A stretch of DNA of 32,010 bases from Pedobacter sp. ASV17. Lineage in GTDB: Bacteria > Bacteroidota > Bacteroidia > Sphingobacteriales > Sphingobacteriaceae. The translations under genes and the position numbers were made by a program. The stretch covers positions 1 through 32,010 of the forward strand of contig NZ_JAELTX010000061.1 of NCBI RefSeq assembly GCF_016429065.1. Direction: 5' to 3'. Position 1 is the stretch's first letter, and each line of letters starts with the position of its first letter. The notes beneath the pieces were generated by a model. The model did not search any database. It saw only the letters and a program-made list of their open reading frames with translations, and was not told where the DNA came from. Below, piece by piece: positions 16,727-24,600 of this stretch.

Positions 16727-18055
16727 TTAATCACAATCATGAGGACTGATAGATTTTAGAATTGTCGAAAGGATGAGGCCAAAAAGCACGAAGGCGATGA
16801 AAATAAGGTAACCTGGTTGCAGGGCTGTGTTGTGGGTAGAGATGATGGTGAGCGATTGTACTGGAATATCCAAATGATGAAGCTGTGCTTCCAATAAACC
16901 ATTTAACCCAATGTAGGCCATTAAAATAGCAATTACAATCACATCGGCCATGCTCCATTTGCCCGACTGAAAGGCAAAGTATTTAATGAACTTGTTTTCG
17001 GCCAGTTTTTTTCTGCCTAATAGATGAATACCCGTAGAACTTAGTTTCATCACTGGAAATAGGATGCTGAAAATAAGGATCAGGACACCCACCAAAATAG
17101 AATCAATGGCCGAACCGCTCATCAAAATCATTACTACATCCAAAATACTCTTCGATTGGAAAAACAACACTTGATCTCGGAAAGTAATGTCTTGCCCCAG
17201 TAAAGTAAAGTCTATGGCACCAATGCGAGCGTCCACTTCAATCATCGAAGCCGTGAGCCCCACCGCCAGTAAAATGAATGCCATCACCAAAGAGAGGATG
17301 AAAAGGGTAGCATGTAACCCTTTTTGCTTACTGAAAATGCCCCAAGCCACTAAAAACAATACAATTCCAATCAACATTGTCGCGCAATAAGTATAGGTCG
17401 CATGTTTAATGCTCTTGAGTTCGTTCTTGATTTTTTGGTTAAAGGCTGATGAATTGGCAACCCCATATTGTTGGTAGGTTTTTTCTAACTTTTTTGCATT
17501 TACCGTCAGTGTGCTGTCAATCGACTCAACCTCGTTCAGCTCATCCAGTTTTTCCAGCGCCATGGCACTTAATTGGCGTTTAGCTTTGGGATTATCTATC
17601 TTTCCAATAATGGTATGTGCAATACCAGGTACTTTCTTTTTAAGCGTATCAACATCAATGAAGTTCTTTACCGCAAATTTGGCAATCTTACCACGTAGCG
17701 ACTTCTTTTTTGACTTGGTGACCAAATTCTCTGCCTTATCAATCAGGGCAATAATGACACCTTCTATTTCCTTTTGTAGTGCTATCTTTTGTTTGGCAGT
17801 AAGTTTAAGGTTCCTTGTTTGTTTTACAATAATGGTTTCGATTTTGTCCTGCCATTGAGAGATGGAAAATAACCCAAGGTTGATATTGTTCATCTCGGCA
17901 TAATCCTTTTTCAGGACCTGCTGTTTTTGTGAAAGATGATGTAATTGATAGCCCGAATAAGCCTGCGCAATAATCACGACAGAAAGTACCAAAATCAACA
18001 AGATTTTGGGTACATTGAATTTGCCACGGGGGTTGGTTGATGTGTTAGTAGCCAA
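16727..18055 (-). CDS. PqiA-like integral membrane protein, paralog 1
   Basis: This 442-residue protein aligns with its downstream neighbour from end to end: same length, the same N-terminal anchor (YSGYQLHHLSQKQQ versus YFGYQLYTLSAQQE), the same VSIIEVDAR-like stretch (TASMIEVDARIG) and the same PqiA-type signature KWSMADVIVIAILMAYIGL. They are diverged tandem duplicates. Six membrane segments are expected. The start at 18055 is TTG; using the next internal methionine (about residue 45) would remove the first membrane helix, so TTG is the better choice. On the same strand, 5 nt upstream of the TTG, is TAACCTTTG, close to a -7 element, which if real would give an almost leaderless message. 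Function in lipid transport or envelope maintenance is inferred from the family alone. Confidence 0.72.
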   Translation of the reverse strand: MATNTSTNPRGKFNVPKILLILVLSVVIIAQAYSGYQLHHLSQKQQVLKKDYAEMNNINLGLFSISQWQDKIETIIVKQTRNLKLTAKQKIALQKEIEGVIIALIDKAENLVTKSKKKSLRGKIAKFAVKNFIDVDTLKKKVPGIAHTIIGKIDNPKAKRQLSAMALEKLDELNEVESIDSTLTVNAKKLEKTYQQYGVANSSAFNQKIKNELKSIKHATYTYCATMLIGIVLFLVAWGIFSKQKGLHATLFILSLVMAFILLAVGLTASMIEVDARIGAIDFTLLGQDITFRDQVLFFQSKSILDVVMILMSGSAIDSILVGVLILIFSILFPVMKLSSTGIHLLGRKKLAENKFIKYFAFQSGKWSMADVIVIAILMAYIGLNGLLEAQLHHLDIPVQSLTIISTHNTALQPGYLIFIAFVLFGLILSTILKSISPHDCD

Positions 18056-18196
18056 GGCGCAAAGGTTAATGGTTTGCGGTATAACGCTGGAGCAAGGTTA
18101 ATTGTTTGCAGACCATTTGCTTTGTTAGTGTAACAGCACTGTAAATTTGTAAAGATTACACCATCATTTCATAAAGATTATTTAACAGTATTACGT

Positions 18197-18204
18197 TATC
18201 TTTG
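18197..18204 (+). promoter_or_regulatory. Bacteroidota -7 promoter element (TATCTTTG)
   Basis: TATCTTTG is an exact match to TAnnTTTG and is followed by the CCGC often seen after this box. It lies 19 nt before the ATG of the acyltransferase gene, giving a leader of roughly 12 nt. No obvious -33 box was found. Confidence 0.55.
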
Positions 18205-18223
18205 CCGCAAATTTACTTTTTCA

Positions 18224-19144
18224 ATGTTACAAACTGCGTTCTCCCGCTTCGGAGTTTTTAGTTTAAGGCTGTTATCAAAGATGCCTTTAGGTTTCTTATA
18301 CCTTATCGCCGATTTTTTCTATGTATTGGTTTATTACGTTTTTGGCTATCGTAAAAAGGTAGTTAGGGAAAACCTGTCAAATTCATTTCCAGAAAAATCA
18401 TTGGAGGAAATCATTGCCATCGAGAAGACGTATTTTAGGTATTTAACCTGCTTAATTGTTGAGGTAATTAAAATGGATAGCATCTCCGCTAAGGCTCTGC
18501 AAAAGCGTGTACGTTTCAAAAATACCGACTTGGTAGAAGCTTACCTTAAGAACAACGAAAGTGTGTTATTTTGTTCGTCGCACTATGGCAACTACGAATG
18601 GGTATGTATGGCTATTGGCATGTCTTTTTCGGGTGAGCATTATCCTATTTATAAACCATTGAGCAATTCATTTTTTGATAATTGGTTTTTAAAGATGAGA
18701 AGTAGGTATGGTAACCATATGGTGTCTATGCGTCAAACCATTAGAACCATCCAATCTACCAAAGATCGACCAACGATGTTTACCTTCGGTAGTGACCAGT
18801 CGCCATCAAAAGATGATATGAAATACTGGACCTTGTTATTAAACCAACCAGCAGCCATACAAATGGGCGTGGAGAAAATAGCCATGAAAACCAATAGGCC
18901 TGTGTTTTATCTAAAGACCAGTTATGTGAAACGTGGTTATTACGAGGTGGATTGTGTGCCTATTTGCCTTACTCCAAAAGAAACTGCAGAGTTTGATATC
19001 ACCGAAGCGCATACCAGATTCCTAGAAGATTTCATTAAAGAAGAACCTGCTTATTGGTTGTGGAGCCATCGTCGTTGGAAGCACAAGCCAACAGAAAAAG
19101 TACAAGCTGCACCTGCAGAAGAAGCGTTTCCAGAACAGGTGTGA
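18224..19144 (+). CDS. LpxL/HtrB-type lysophospholipid acyltransferase
   Basis: The 306-residue protein belongs to the lipid A biosynthesis acyltransferase (LpxL/HtrB) family. The diagnostic catalytic HX4E motif is at His120-Glu125 (SSHYGNYEW). FGSDQSPS and AIQMGVEKIAMKTNRPVFYL are typical of the later blocks, and the protein ends with the family-type EPAYWLWSHRRWKHK. A hydrophobic N-terminal helix (about 21-41) should anchor it in the inner membrane. It likely transfers a secondary acyl chain to lipid A; Bacteroidota often have a single or two such enzymes and the exact acceptor position is not predictable here. It is transcribed alone, from the box at 18197, divergently from the PqiA-like pair, which is also an envelope function. 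Confidence 0.9.
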   Translation: MLQTAFSRFGVFSLRLLSKMPLGFLYLIADFFYVLVYYVFGYRKKVVRENLSNSFPEKSLEEIIAIEKTYFRYLTCLIVEVIKMDSISAKALQKRVRFKNTDLVEAYLKNNESVLFCSSHYGNYEWVCMAIGMSFSGEHYPIYKPLSNSFFDNWFLKMRSRYGNHMVSMRQTIRTIQSTKDRPTMFTFGSDQSPSKDDMKYWTLLLNQPAAIQMGVEKIAMKTNRPVFYLKTSYVKRGYYEVDCVPICLTPKETAEFDITEAHTRFLEDFIKEEPAYWLWSHRRWKHKPTEKVQAAPAEEAFPEQV

Positions 19145-19164
19145 TGCAGGTAATGAGATAATTG

Positions 19165-19430
19165 GATAATAAGATGATGCGTTAATTGAATAGTGGTCAG
19201 TTGCCAGTAGTCAGTTAGCAGTTACCAGTTGCCAGTGATCAATTAGCAGTTTTCAATAAACAAATAATTAGATGTTACTAGGTTCAATGGGTTCCTACGT
19301 CTTCATCACTATCCTACAGTTTAACTCCTTTTATCGTCATACTTGTGTCTTGTCATTGCATTTGTTTTGTCGTACCACTTCCTTTGCCGTCATCTCGAGG
19401 TTAGGAGAGATCTAGCAAAATGAATAGAGA
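19165..19430. repeat. Tandem intergenic unit, copy 1 (266 nt)
   Basis: This unit is directly repeated at 19431-19675. It carries a heptamer tract at 19198-19260 (nine units, CAGTTNN-like) and, in its 3' part, GTCATCTCGAGGTTAGGAGA followed by GATCT, which resembles the inverted form of the AGATC...GATGAC element further on. It is 21 nt longer than copy 2, exactly three heptamers. Confidence 0.8.
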
Positions 19431-19675
19431 GATAATAAGATAATGCGTTAATTGAATAGTGATCAGTTACCAGTTGCCAGTGATCAATTAGCAGTTTTCA
19501 ATAAACAAATAATTAGATGTTACTAGGTTCAATGGGTTCCTATGTCTTCATCACCATCCAACGGTTTAACTCCTTTTGTCGTCATACTTGTGTCTTGTCA
19601 TTGCATTTGTTTTGTCGTACCACTTCCTTTGCCGTCATCTCGAGGTTAGGAGAGATCTAGCAAAATGAATAGAGA
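19431..19675. repeat. Tandem intergenic unit, copy 2 (245 nt)
   Basis: This copy is nearly identical to 19165-19430 apart from a few substitutions and the loss of three heptamers: its tract, 19464-19505, has six units where copy 1 has nine. The rest of the unit is in the same order, including the terminal CAAAATGAATAGAGA. Confidence 0.8.
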
Positions 19676-19992
19676 GATAATTGGATGATTTGATAATTAA
19701 GTAATGACCGATAAACGAATAGTCAATACCCAAATGAACTGATGAGTCTACCATCGTTTCAAGTTCTATTGCCATCATCACACTAGCATTGTCGTCATCT
19801 CGATCCTGACAAAGGGAGGAAGATCTAACAATTAGTTATGTTTTAAAATTAGATTTGTTAGAATTAGGTATTTGGCCAAAGTAAATGAACAATTAACCCA
19901 TTTGCTTAGAGATCCTTCGCTACGCTCTGGATGACAAAACTGCCAGTGAGATGACGACACAAGAAGTAATCAACAGTTAACCAGTTAACCAA

Positions 19993-20029
19993 TCCCGAAG
20001 GGTCGGGACAAGTTCCCGAAGGGTCGGGA
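19993..20029. repeat. Two identical hairpins, TCCCGA-AGGG-TCGGGA
   Basis: The 16-nt hairpin (6-bp stem, 4-nt loop) occurs at 19993-20008 and 20014-20029. The start-to-start distance is 21 nt, again a multiple of 7 like the surrounding heptamer tracts. They could act as a transcription stop for the leftward serine hydrolase gene, but no T-run follows, so I class them as repeats. Confidence 0.6.
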
Positions 20030-20106
20030 CTAATCCCTAATTCCTAGCCACTGGCTACTAACCACTAACCACTAACCACTAACTCCTAGTTCCTAACCAC
20101 TATTTA
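20030..20106. repeat. Heptamer array CTANNNN (11 units)
   Basis: CTA recurs every 7 nt in unbroken register, with units such as CTAATCC, CTAACCA (four times), CTAACTC and CTAGTTC. The last unit includes the TAG stop codon of the serine hydrolase gene (20100-20102 on the minus strand), so the end of the protein meets the array directly. Confidence 0.75.
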
Positions 20107-21347
20107 TACTCCATCACATACTTGCTCAAATTAGGCTGATGTACCTTTTTCCGTTGTAATTCATATTCATAAATACTACGACCAAGGTTTTTCATGAAAG
20201 GATAACAAACGGTTTCGTATTCGTATTTGCCATCGTTATAAATCCCATCCTCGTTGCTTTGTACTACCGCAGTAAGGAAAAATTCGATGCCATTCTTAAA
20301 ATCAACGATATATGCATTGTCGATAATAAAACCATAACTATCACCATACTTGTCAAAAATTCGGATGTTAGGTTCAATCACGGCATTTTTGTCCCTACCA
20401 TAGAAAAGCATCTTGGCATAAGTAGGCCAAAACTCCTTGGTATCGTACTTCGGATAATCACTTTCCGTAGGAAGTTTACTCATGTAGGTGTAAATCAATT
20501 GGTAGTCGGCAGGAGTGAGGTTAAACCTGTCTTTAGCAGCAAAAGCTTCGGGTGCGATTAACCGCCTCATTAACAACTGTTGATCTTTGATGGTAAATAC
20601 ATTTTTGTTCTCAAAGCTGTAAGGCTTGTTTACCAATTGCTCTTTGCTATCCATGTAGCCCACACCCACAATAAGGTTGGTTAATTCCAAAGGATAGTTG
20701 TTCGGGTCATATTGTGCCGCCTGACTATAAACAAGGGCATCGCCATTATAAAAGCGGATGGGGTTGGTGTTTTTCTCCCTTTCACCACCATCGCCTATGG
20801 CCAAACGGTTAAGGATACGGCTTTCGGTCATGCCATATTTTTTAAGCTTGGCATTCATTTCGGCCCTGCCAACAAACTCAAATAGGCGGTTGTAGGCATC
20901 GTTATCACTGGTAAGCAATACCTTCTTGATATAGTGCGCAATACTTGGTTTGCCATCGGCAGCCGTCTCGTCTTTCGTTACGGGAGTTTGCCCTTTAAAA
21001 GCAGTATCCGTAATCATGGTGCTATAAGCAGTAAGGCTTTTGATTTTAAGCTCATTGATTTTTTCTAAAGCAAAAATAACCGCGGCAAGCTTTACGGTAC
21101 TGGCTGGATAAAAGTAATGTTTAGGGTTAATGCGGTAACTAAAGGTTTTAAAACTTGGCTTGTTGTTTTTGTCGCGATTTACTTGGGTATACATCACCTG
21201 TACCTCATTTTTATTGGGGTGGTTAAGTATTCCCGAAAACAGTTCGGGTTTGCTTTCTAACAATTGCTTTAAAAAAACGGTATCAGTTTGCTGGGCCATG
21301 GTGCTTGTGCTGATCAATAAAAGTAAAGAGAGAAGAGTTTTGTACAT
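20100..21347 (-). CDS. Class A beta-lactamase-like serine hydrolase
   Basis: The 415-residue protein has a signal peptide (about 1-18, ending TMAQ) and a penicillin-binding/class A beta-lactamase fold. The SxxK motif is Ser83-Lys86 in PASTVKLA and the SDN motif is Ser147-Asp148-Asn149 in LTSDNDAYNRL. The third motif, normally K[TS]G, is probably Lys333-Tyr334-Gly335 in FDKYGDSYG. I cannot identify the Glu166 omega-loop motif required for fast deacylation. It is also longer than the roughly 290 residues typical of class A enzymes. It is therefore best called a beta-lactamase-related serine hydrolase of unknown substrate, periplasmic, rather than a resistance enzyme. It is transcribed alone, leftward; a near-consensus -7 box lies 19 nt upstream. 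Confidence 0.85.
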   Translation of the reverse strand: MYKTLLSLLLLISTSTMAQQTDTVFLKQLLESKPELFSGILNHPNKNEVQVMYTQVNRDKNNKPSFKTFSYRINPKHYFYPASTVKLAAVIFALEKINELKIKSLTAYSTMITDTAFKGQTPVTKDETAADGKPSIAHYIKKVLLTSDNDAYNRLFEFVGRAEMNAKLKKYGMTESRILNRLAIGDGGEREKNTNPIRFYNGDALVYSQAAQYDPNNYPLELTNLIVGVGYMDSKEQLVNKPYSFENKNVFTIKDQQLLMRRLIAPEAFAAKDRFNLTPADYQLIYTYMSKLPTESDYPKYDTKEFWPTYAKMLFYGRDKNAVIEPNIRIFDKYGDSYGFIIDNAYIVDFKNGIEFFLTAVVQSNEDGIYNDGKYEYETVCYPFMKNLGRSIYEYELQRKKVHQPNLSKYVMEYK

Positions 21348-21365
21348 GTTGGTTTTGTTGATAGC

Positions 21366-21373
21366 TAAAGATA
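21366..21373 (-). promoter_or_regulatory. Candidate -7 element for the serine hydrolase (TATCTTTA)
   Basis: On the minus strand this reads TATCTTTA, one base off the TAnnTTTG consensus. It lies 19 nt upstream of the ATG at 21347, the same distance as the better box upstream of the acyltransferase gene. Confidence 0.3.
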
Positions 21374-21422
21374 GGCTTTTTAGTGGTTGGGTTAACTGGT
21401 TATTTGTTTAATTGGTTAACTG

Positions 21423-21482
21423 TTGGTTGGTTGGTTGGTTGGTTGGTTGGTTGGTTGGTTGGTTGGTTGGTTGGTTGGTTGG
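21423..21482. repeat. Tetranucleotide tract (TTGG)15
   Basis: Fifteen uninterrupted TTGG units fill 60 nt. The tract ends 76 nt from the serine hydrolase start and 205 nt before the adhesin start. Perfect tetranucleotide tracts of this length are prone to replication slippage, so the unit number may vary between cells or in assemblies. Confidence 0.95.
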
Positions 21483-21539
21483 CTGGTTTATCAGTTACCG
21501 GTTATGGGTTACCAGAGATGACTACTCCGTCTGCAGAAA

Positions 21540-21588
21540 CTAAATACTAACTCCTGATGTCTAGCTACTAGTTCCTAACCCCTAGTTA
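21540..21588. repeat. Heptamer tract CTANNNN (7 units)
   Basis: Seven units in strict register: CTAAATA, CTAACTC, CTGATGT, CTAGCTA, CTAGTTC, CTAACCC and CTAGTTA. It has the same form as the array at 20030-20106 and abuts the TTGTCCGC pair. Confidence 0.65.
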
Positions 21589-21589
21589 A

Positions 21590-21608
21590 TTGTCCGCTTT
21601 TTGTCCGC
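21590..21608 (+). promoter_or_regulatory. Phased octamer pair (TTGTCCGC x2, 11 nt apart)
   Basis: TTGTCCGC occurs at 21590-21597 and 21601-21608. The same pair with the same 11-nt spacing and the same CTTT/TTT linker is found at 27019-27037 before the paralogous gene. It ends 79 nt before the ATG at 21688. It is a candidate activator or repressor site. Confidence 0.5.
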
Positions 21609-21687
21609 CCTTAAACCTTGAAAAAACATCCTGTTTTATAGAAATTAGTAGAATGATTTTAATTAAATCAATACCAAATACAACGAT

Positions 21688-24600
21688 ATGAAGAAACTTC
21701 TACTTTTATTTTGCTTCCTTCTATTCTCCATACTAGCTTACAGCCAAGATGTTTGGTTGCAGAATCATTTTTCACCCAATTCTGGCTTTCGGCTTTCCAA
21801 TTCGGAAACGGTAACCGTATTGATCAATAATAACTCGGCGGTAATCATGCCATCCAATACCATCACGGTGAAATATCAGGTAGACAATGGTACGGTGGTG
21901 AGCCAACTATTAAGTTCCAACTTAACTCCAGGGGCTAGTTGGAATTTTTCATTTACTGTTAAGGCAGATCTGTCAACTTTTGGCGCACACACTATAAAAG
22001 TATGGGTAGAAAGGCCTGGAGATACCAATTTGTTGAATAATGAGTTAACTTGGACAGTTAACAATACTTGTATTGACATGAACCAACCCGCAAATATCAA
22101 TAATATTTGCGGTGGTACTCCTGTATCTGCAATTAATTTTACAAGCAGTATAGCTAACGTAGGTTATACTTGGACAAATTCTAACCCAGCCATTGGACTT
22201 GCTGCTAGTGGTTTTGATGGTATTCCTTCTTTTACAGCCGTAAATACAGGGACAAGCTCTTTAACTGCTACCATTACCGTAAGGCCTCATAATGTAGTTT
22301 CCCAAACATTTAATTATACAGGAGCAATGCAAACCTATATCGTGCCAGCGGGGGTTACAAAAGTTAAGATAGATGCAAGGGGAGCGCAAGGTGGAAGTGC
22401 CATTTATAACCAACCTGGAGTAAGACCAGATGATTTGGGAGGCAAAGGAGGAAGAGTACTAGCCGAATATCCAGTGACAGCAGGTCAAACACTTTATGTT
22501 TTTGTAGGGGGAAACACAGGATTTAATGGAGGGGGTAGTGGTGAAGGAAGTATAGCGCAGCCTAGGGGTGGTGATGCTTCGGATATTAGGATAGGTGGAA
22601 CAGCCTTAACCAATCGAATAATTGTTGCTGGCGGCGGCGGCGGCGGTGGAAATAATTGCGCTTCCATTGCCGAACCTGGCGGTGCGGGAGGAGGTTTGAT
22701 TGGTGAAGATGGTTATCAGTGTGGTAATCAGACTGATATATACACGGGGAGAGGAGGAACCCAATCTGCGGGAGGGGTAGCAGGTACTTCTACTACAAGT
22801 AATGCTAACGTTGTTCCAGCAACTGCAGGTCAATTGGGACTCGGCGGAAATTCAGGCGTTTTATACGGTACGGCCTCTGGAGGCGGCGGCGGTGGCTATT
22901 ATGGCGGTGGCGGTGCAGCTTATGGCGGCGGCGGCGGTGGAAGTAGTTATACTGGCCCCTTAGCTACTTCGGTAGCACATACACAGGGCTTTCAGAATGG
23001 ATTAGGACAAATCATCATTAGTTATTATAGTGATGAGTGTGGCAGTGCTTATGATAAGATTTTTACCATTACAGTAAAGCCTCAACCCATCATTTCGTCG
23101 CTTACCCCTACCAATCAAATGGTTGCTTCTGCACAGGCCATTGCTACTATAGTGCCAGCAAGTAACTTAGCTGCAACAACTTTTACCTGGACTAGGGATA
23201 ATGATGCGAACGTTACAGGGATGCCTATTAGTGGGAACGGAGCCATCAGTGGAAATTTAATCAATACGACAAGTACACCACAAACGGTTGCTTTTACCGT
23301 TACACCTCATAACAATGGTTGCGATGGACCATCAATTACTGCTACGGTATTAATTAATCCCTCTACACCTGATGCCAATGGTGTACTTTACGTTAAAAAA
23401 GGTAGCAACGGAACAGGTGCAAGCTGGACAAGTCCAATTGCCGAACTAGGCGATGCATTAATAACAGCTAAAAACTTAAATGCCGCTACAACTGGTAGGG
23501 TAAAGCAGATTTGGGTAGCGGGAGGTATTTATAAGCCAATGTATAGCCCTGCCGATAATAATTTTGGCAATTTTGATGCTAGAAACAATGCTTTCCTATT
23601 GGTTAAAGATGTGCAAGTTTACGGAGGATTTGCTGGCACAGAAACCGCATTGGCCCAACGTGATTTAAACATTGTGGCTAATAAGAGCACCCTGAGTGGA
23701 GATTTTAACGATGATGACATCATAAGTGGTTCGGGAGCTACACTCAGTTTTGCCAATAAAAATGAAAATGCCTACAATGTATTGCTCTCCGTAGGGGATG
23801 TCGGTACGGCAACACTCGACGGTTTTACCATCTCAGGAGGATCAGGTGAGGGTTCAACCACTGCAATCAATAATTTGCTGGTAGAGAGAGCTAACGGAGG
23901 GGGAATGAATATTTATTCATCAGGCCCCGTTATTGCCAGCTGTACTTTTCAATATAACAGTGTGCAAATGGGAATGGGAGGAGCTTTATATATCGGTAAA
24001 CCAAACAACGGCGTAGCAGCTGCTCCTGTCATCTCTCAAAGTAATTTCATAAATAATAGTAGTAATAATATTTCTGGCCAAGGTTGGGGAAACGAGGGAG
24101 GAGGCGCTATCTATATCGTTGCTTCAGACCCTATCATCTCTGACTGTCGTTTCATTGATAATTTAGTTACAGGTAATCGACTTGGAGGAGCTATTGTTAA
24201 TTTCAGTTCGGCAACGAAATTTACTAATGTAGTCATTAATGGCAACGTTTCTTTGGGAGCAAATGCTGGAGGCGGTGGTATAATGAATTCAGGTACGAAG
24301 ACTTTGATACTAACCAACGCTATACTGAGCGGCAACAGTGCGGGCGCTAACGGTGGAGCAATGTACAACGGTTTTGGAGCGGCTCCGTCATTGATGAATA
24401 ACGTATTGATCAGTGGAAACACGGCTAATAATGGTGGGGGCATTTATAACGTCAATTCATCACCCGTTTTAACAAATGTGACTATCAGCGGTAATCAGGC
24501 AAGTTTGGGAGGAGGGATCTATAATTTAAATGGATCATTGCCGCAATTGCAAAATACGGTTGTATTTGGTAACAGCTCTGGTGTAGCTAATAATGCGGTT

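Larger units (their letters stand above)
19145..20099. other. 955-nt gene-free region of nested repeats
   Basis: No coding sequence can be supported. The region contains a tandem pair of about 250-nt units (19165-19430 and 19431-19675), each beginning with 7-nt periodic sequence, then single copies of related AGATC...GATGAC elements around 19796-19830 and 19910-19936, two identical hairpins (19993-20008 and 20014-20029), and an array of CTANNNN heptamers from 20030 that runs into the stop of the serine hydrolase gene. Confidence 0.75.
21348..21687. other. Divergent spacer with TTGG tract, heptamers and octamer pair
   Basis: The 340-nt spacer between the serine hydrolase and the broken adhesin holds no gene. 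From left to right it contains a possible -7 box for the hydrolase (21366-21373), GGTTAACT-type octamers, the TTGG tract (21423-21482), degenerate 7-nt periodic sequence (about 21492-21588) and the TTGTCCGC pair (21590-21608). Confidence 0.7.

Noticed and set aside
19145..20099. Remnant insertion sequence in the long spacer
   Set aside because: No transposase fragment, terminal inverted repeats or target duplications could be seen; the content is short tandem and dispersed repeats.
20100..21347. A class A beta-lactamase resistance gene
   Set aside because: SxxK and SDN are present, but the third motif reads KYG, no omega-loop Glu was found and the protein is much longer than class A enzymes, so resistance is not supported.
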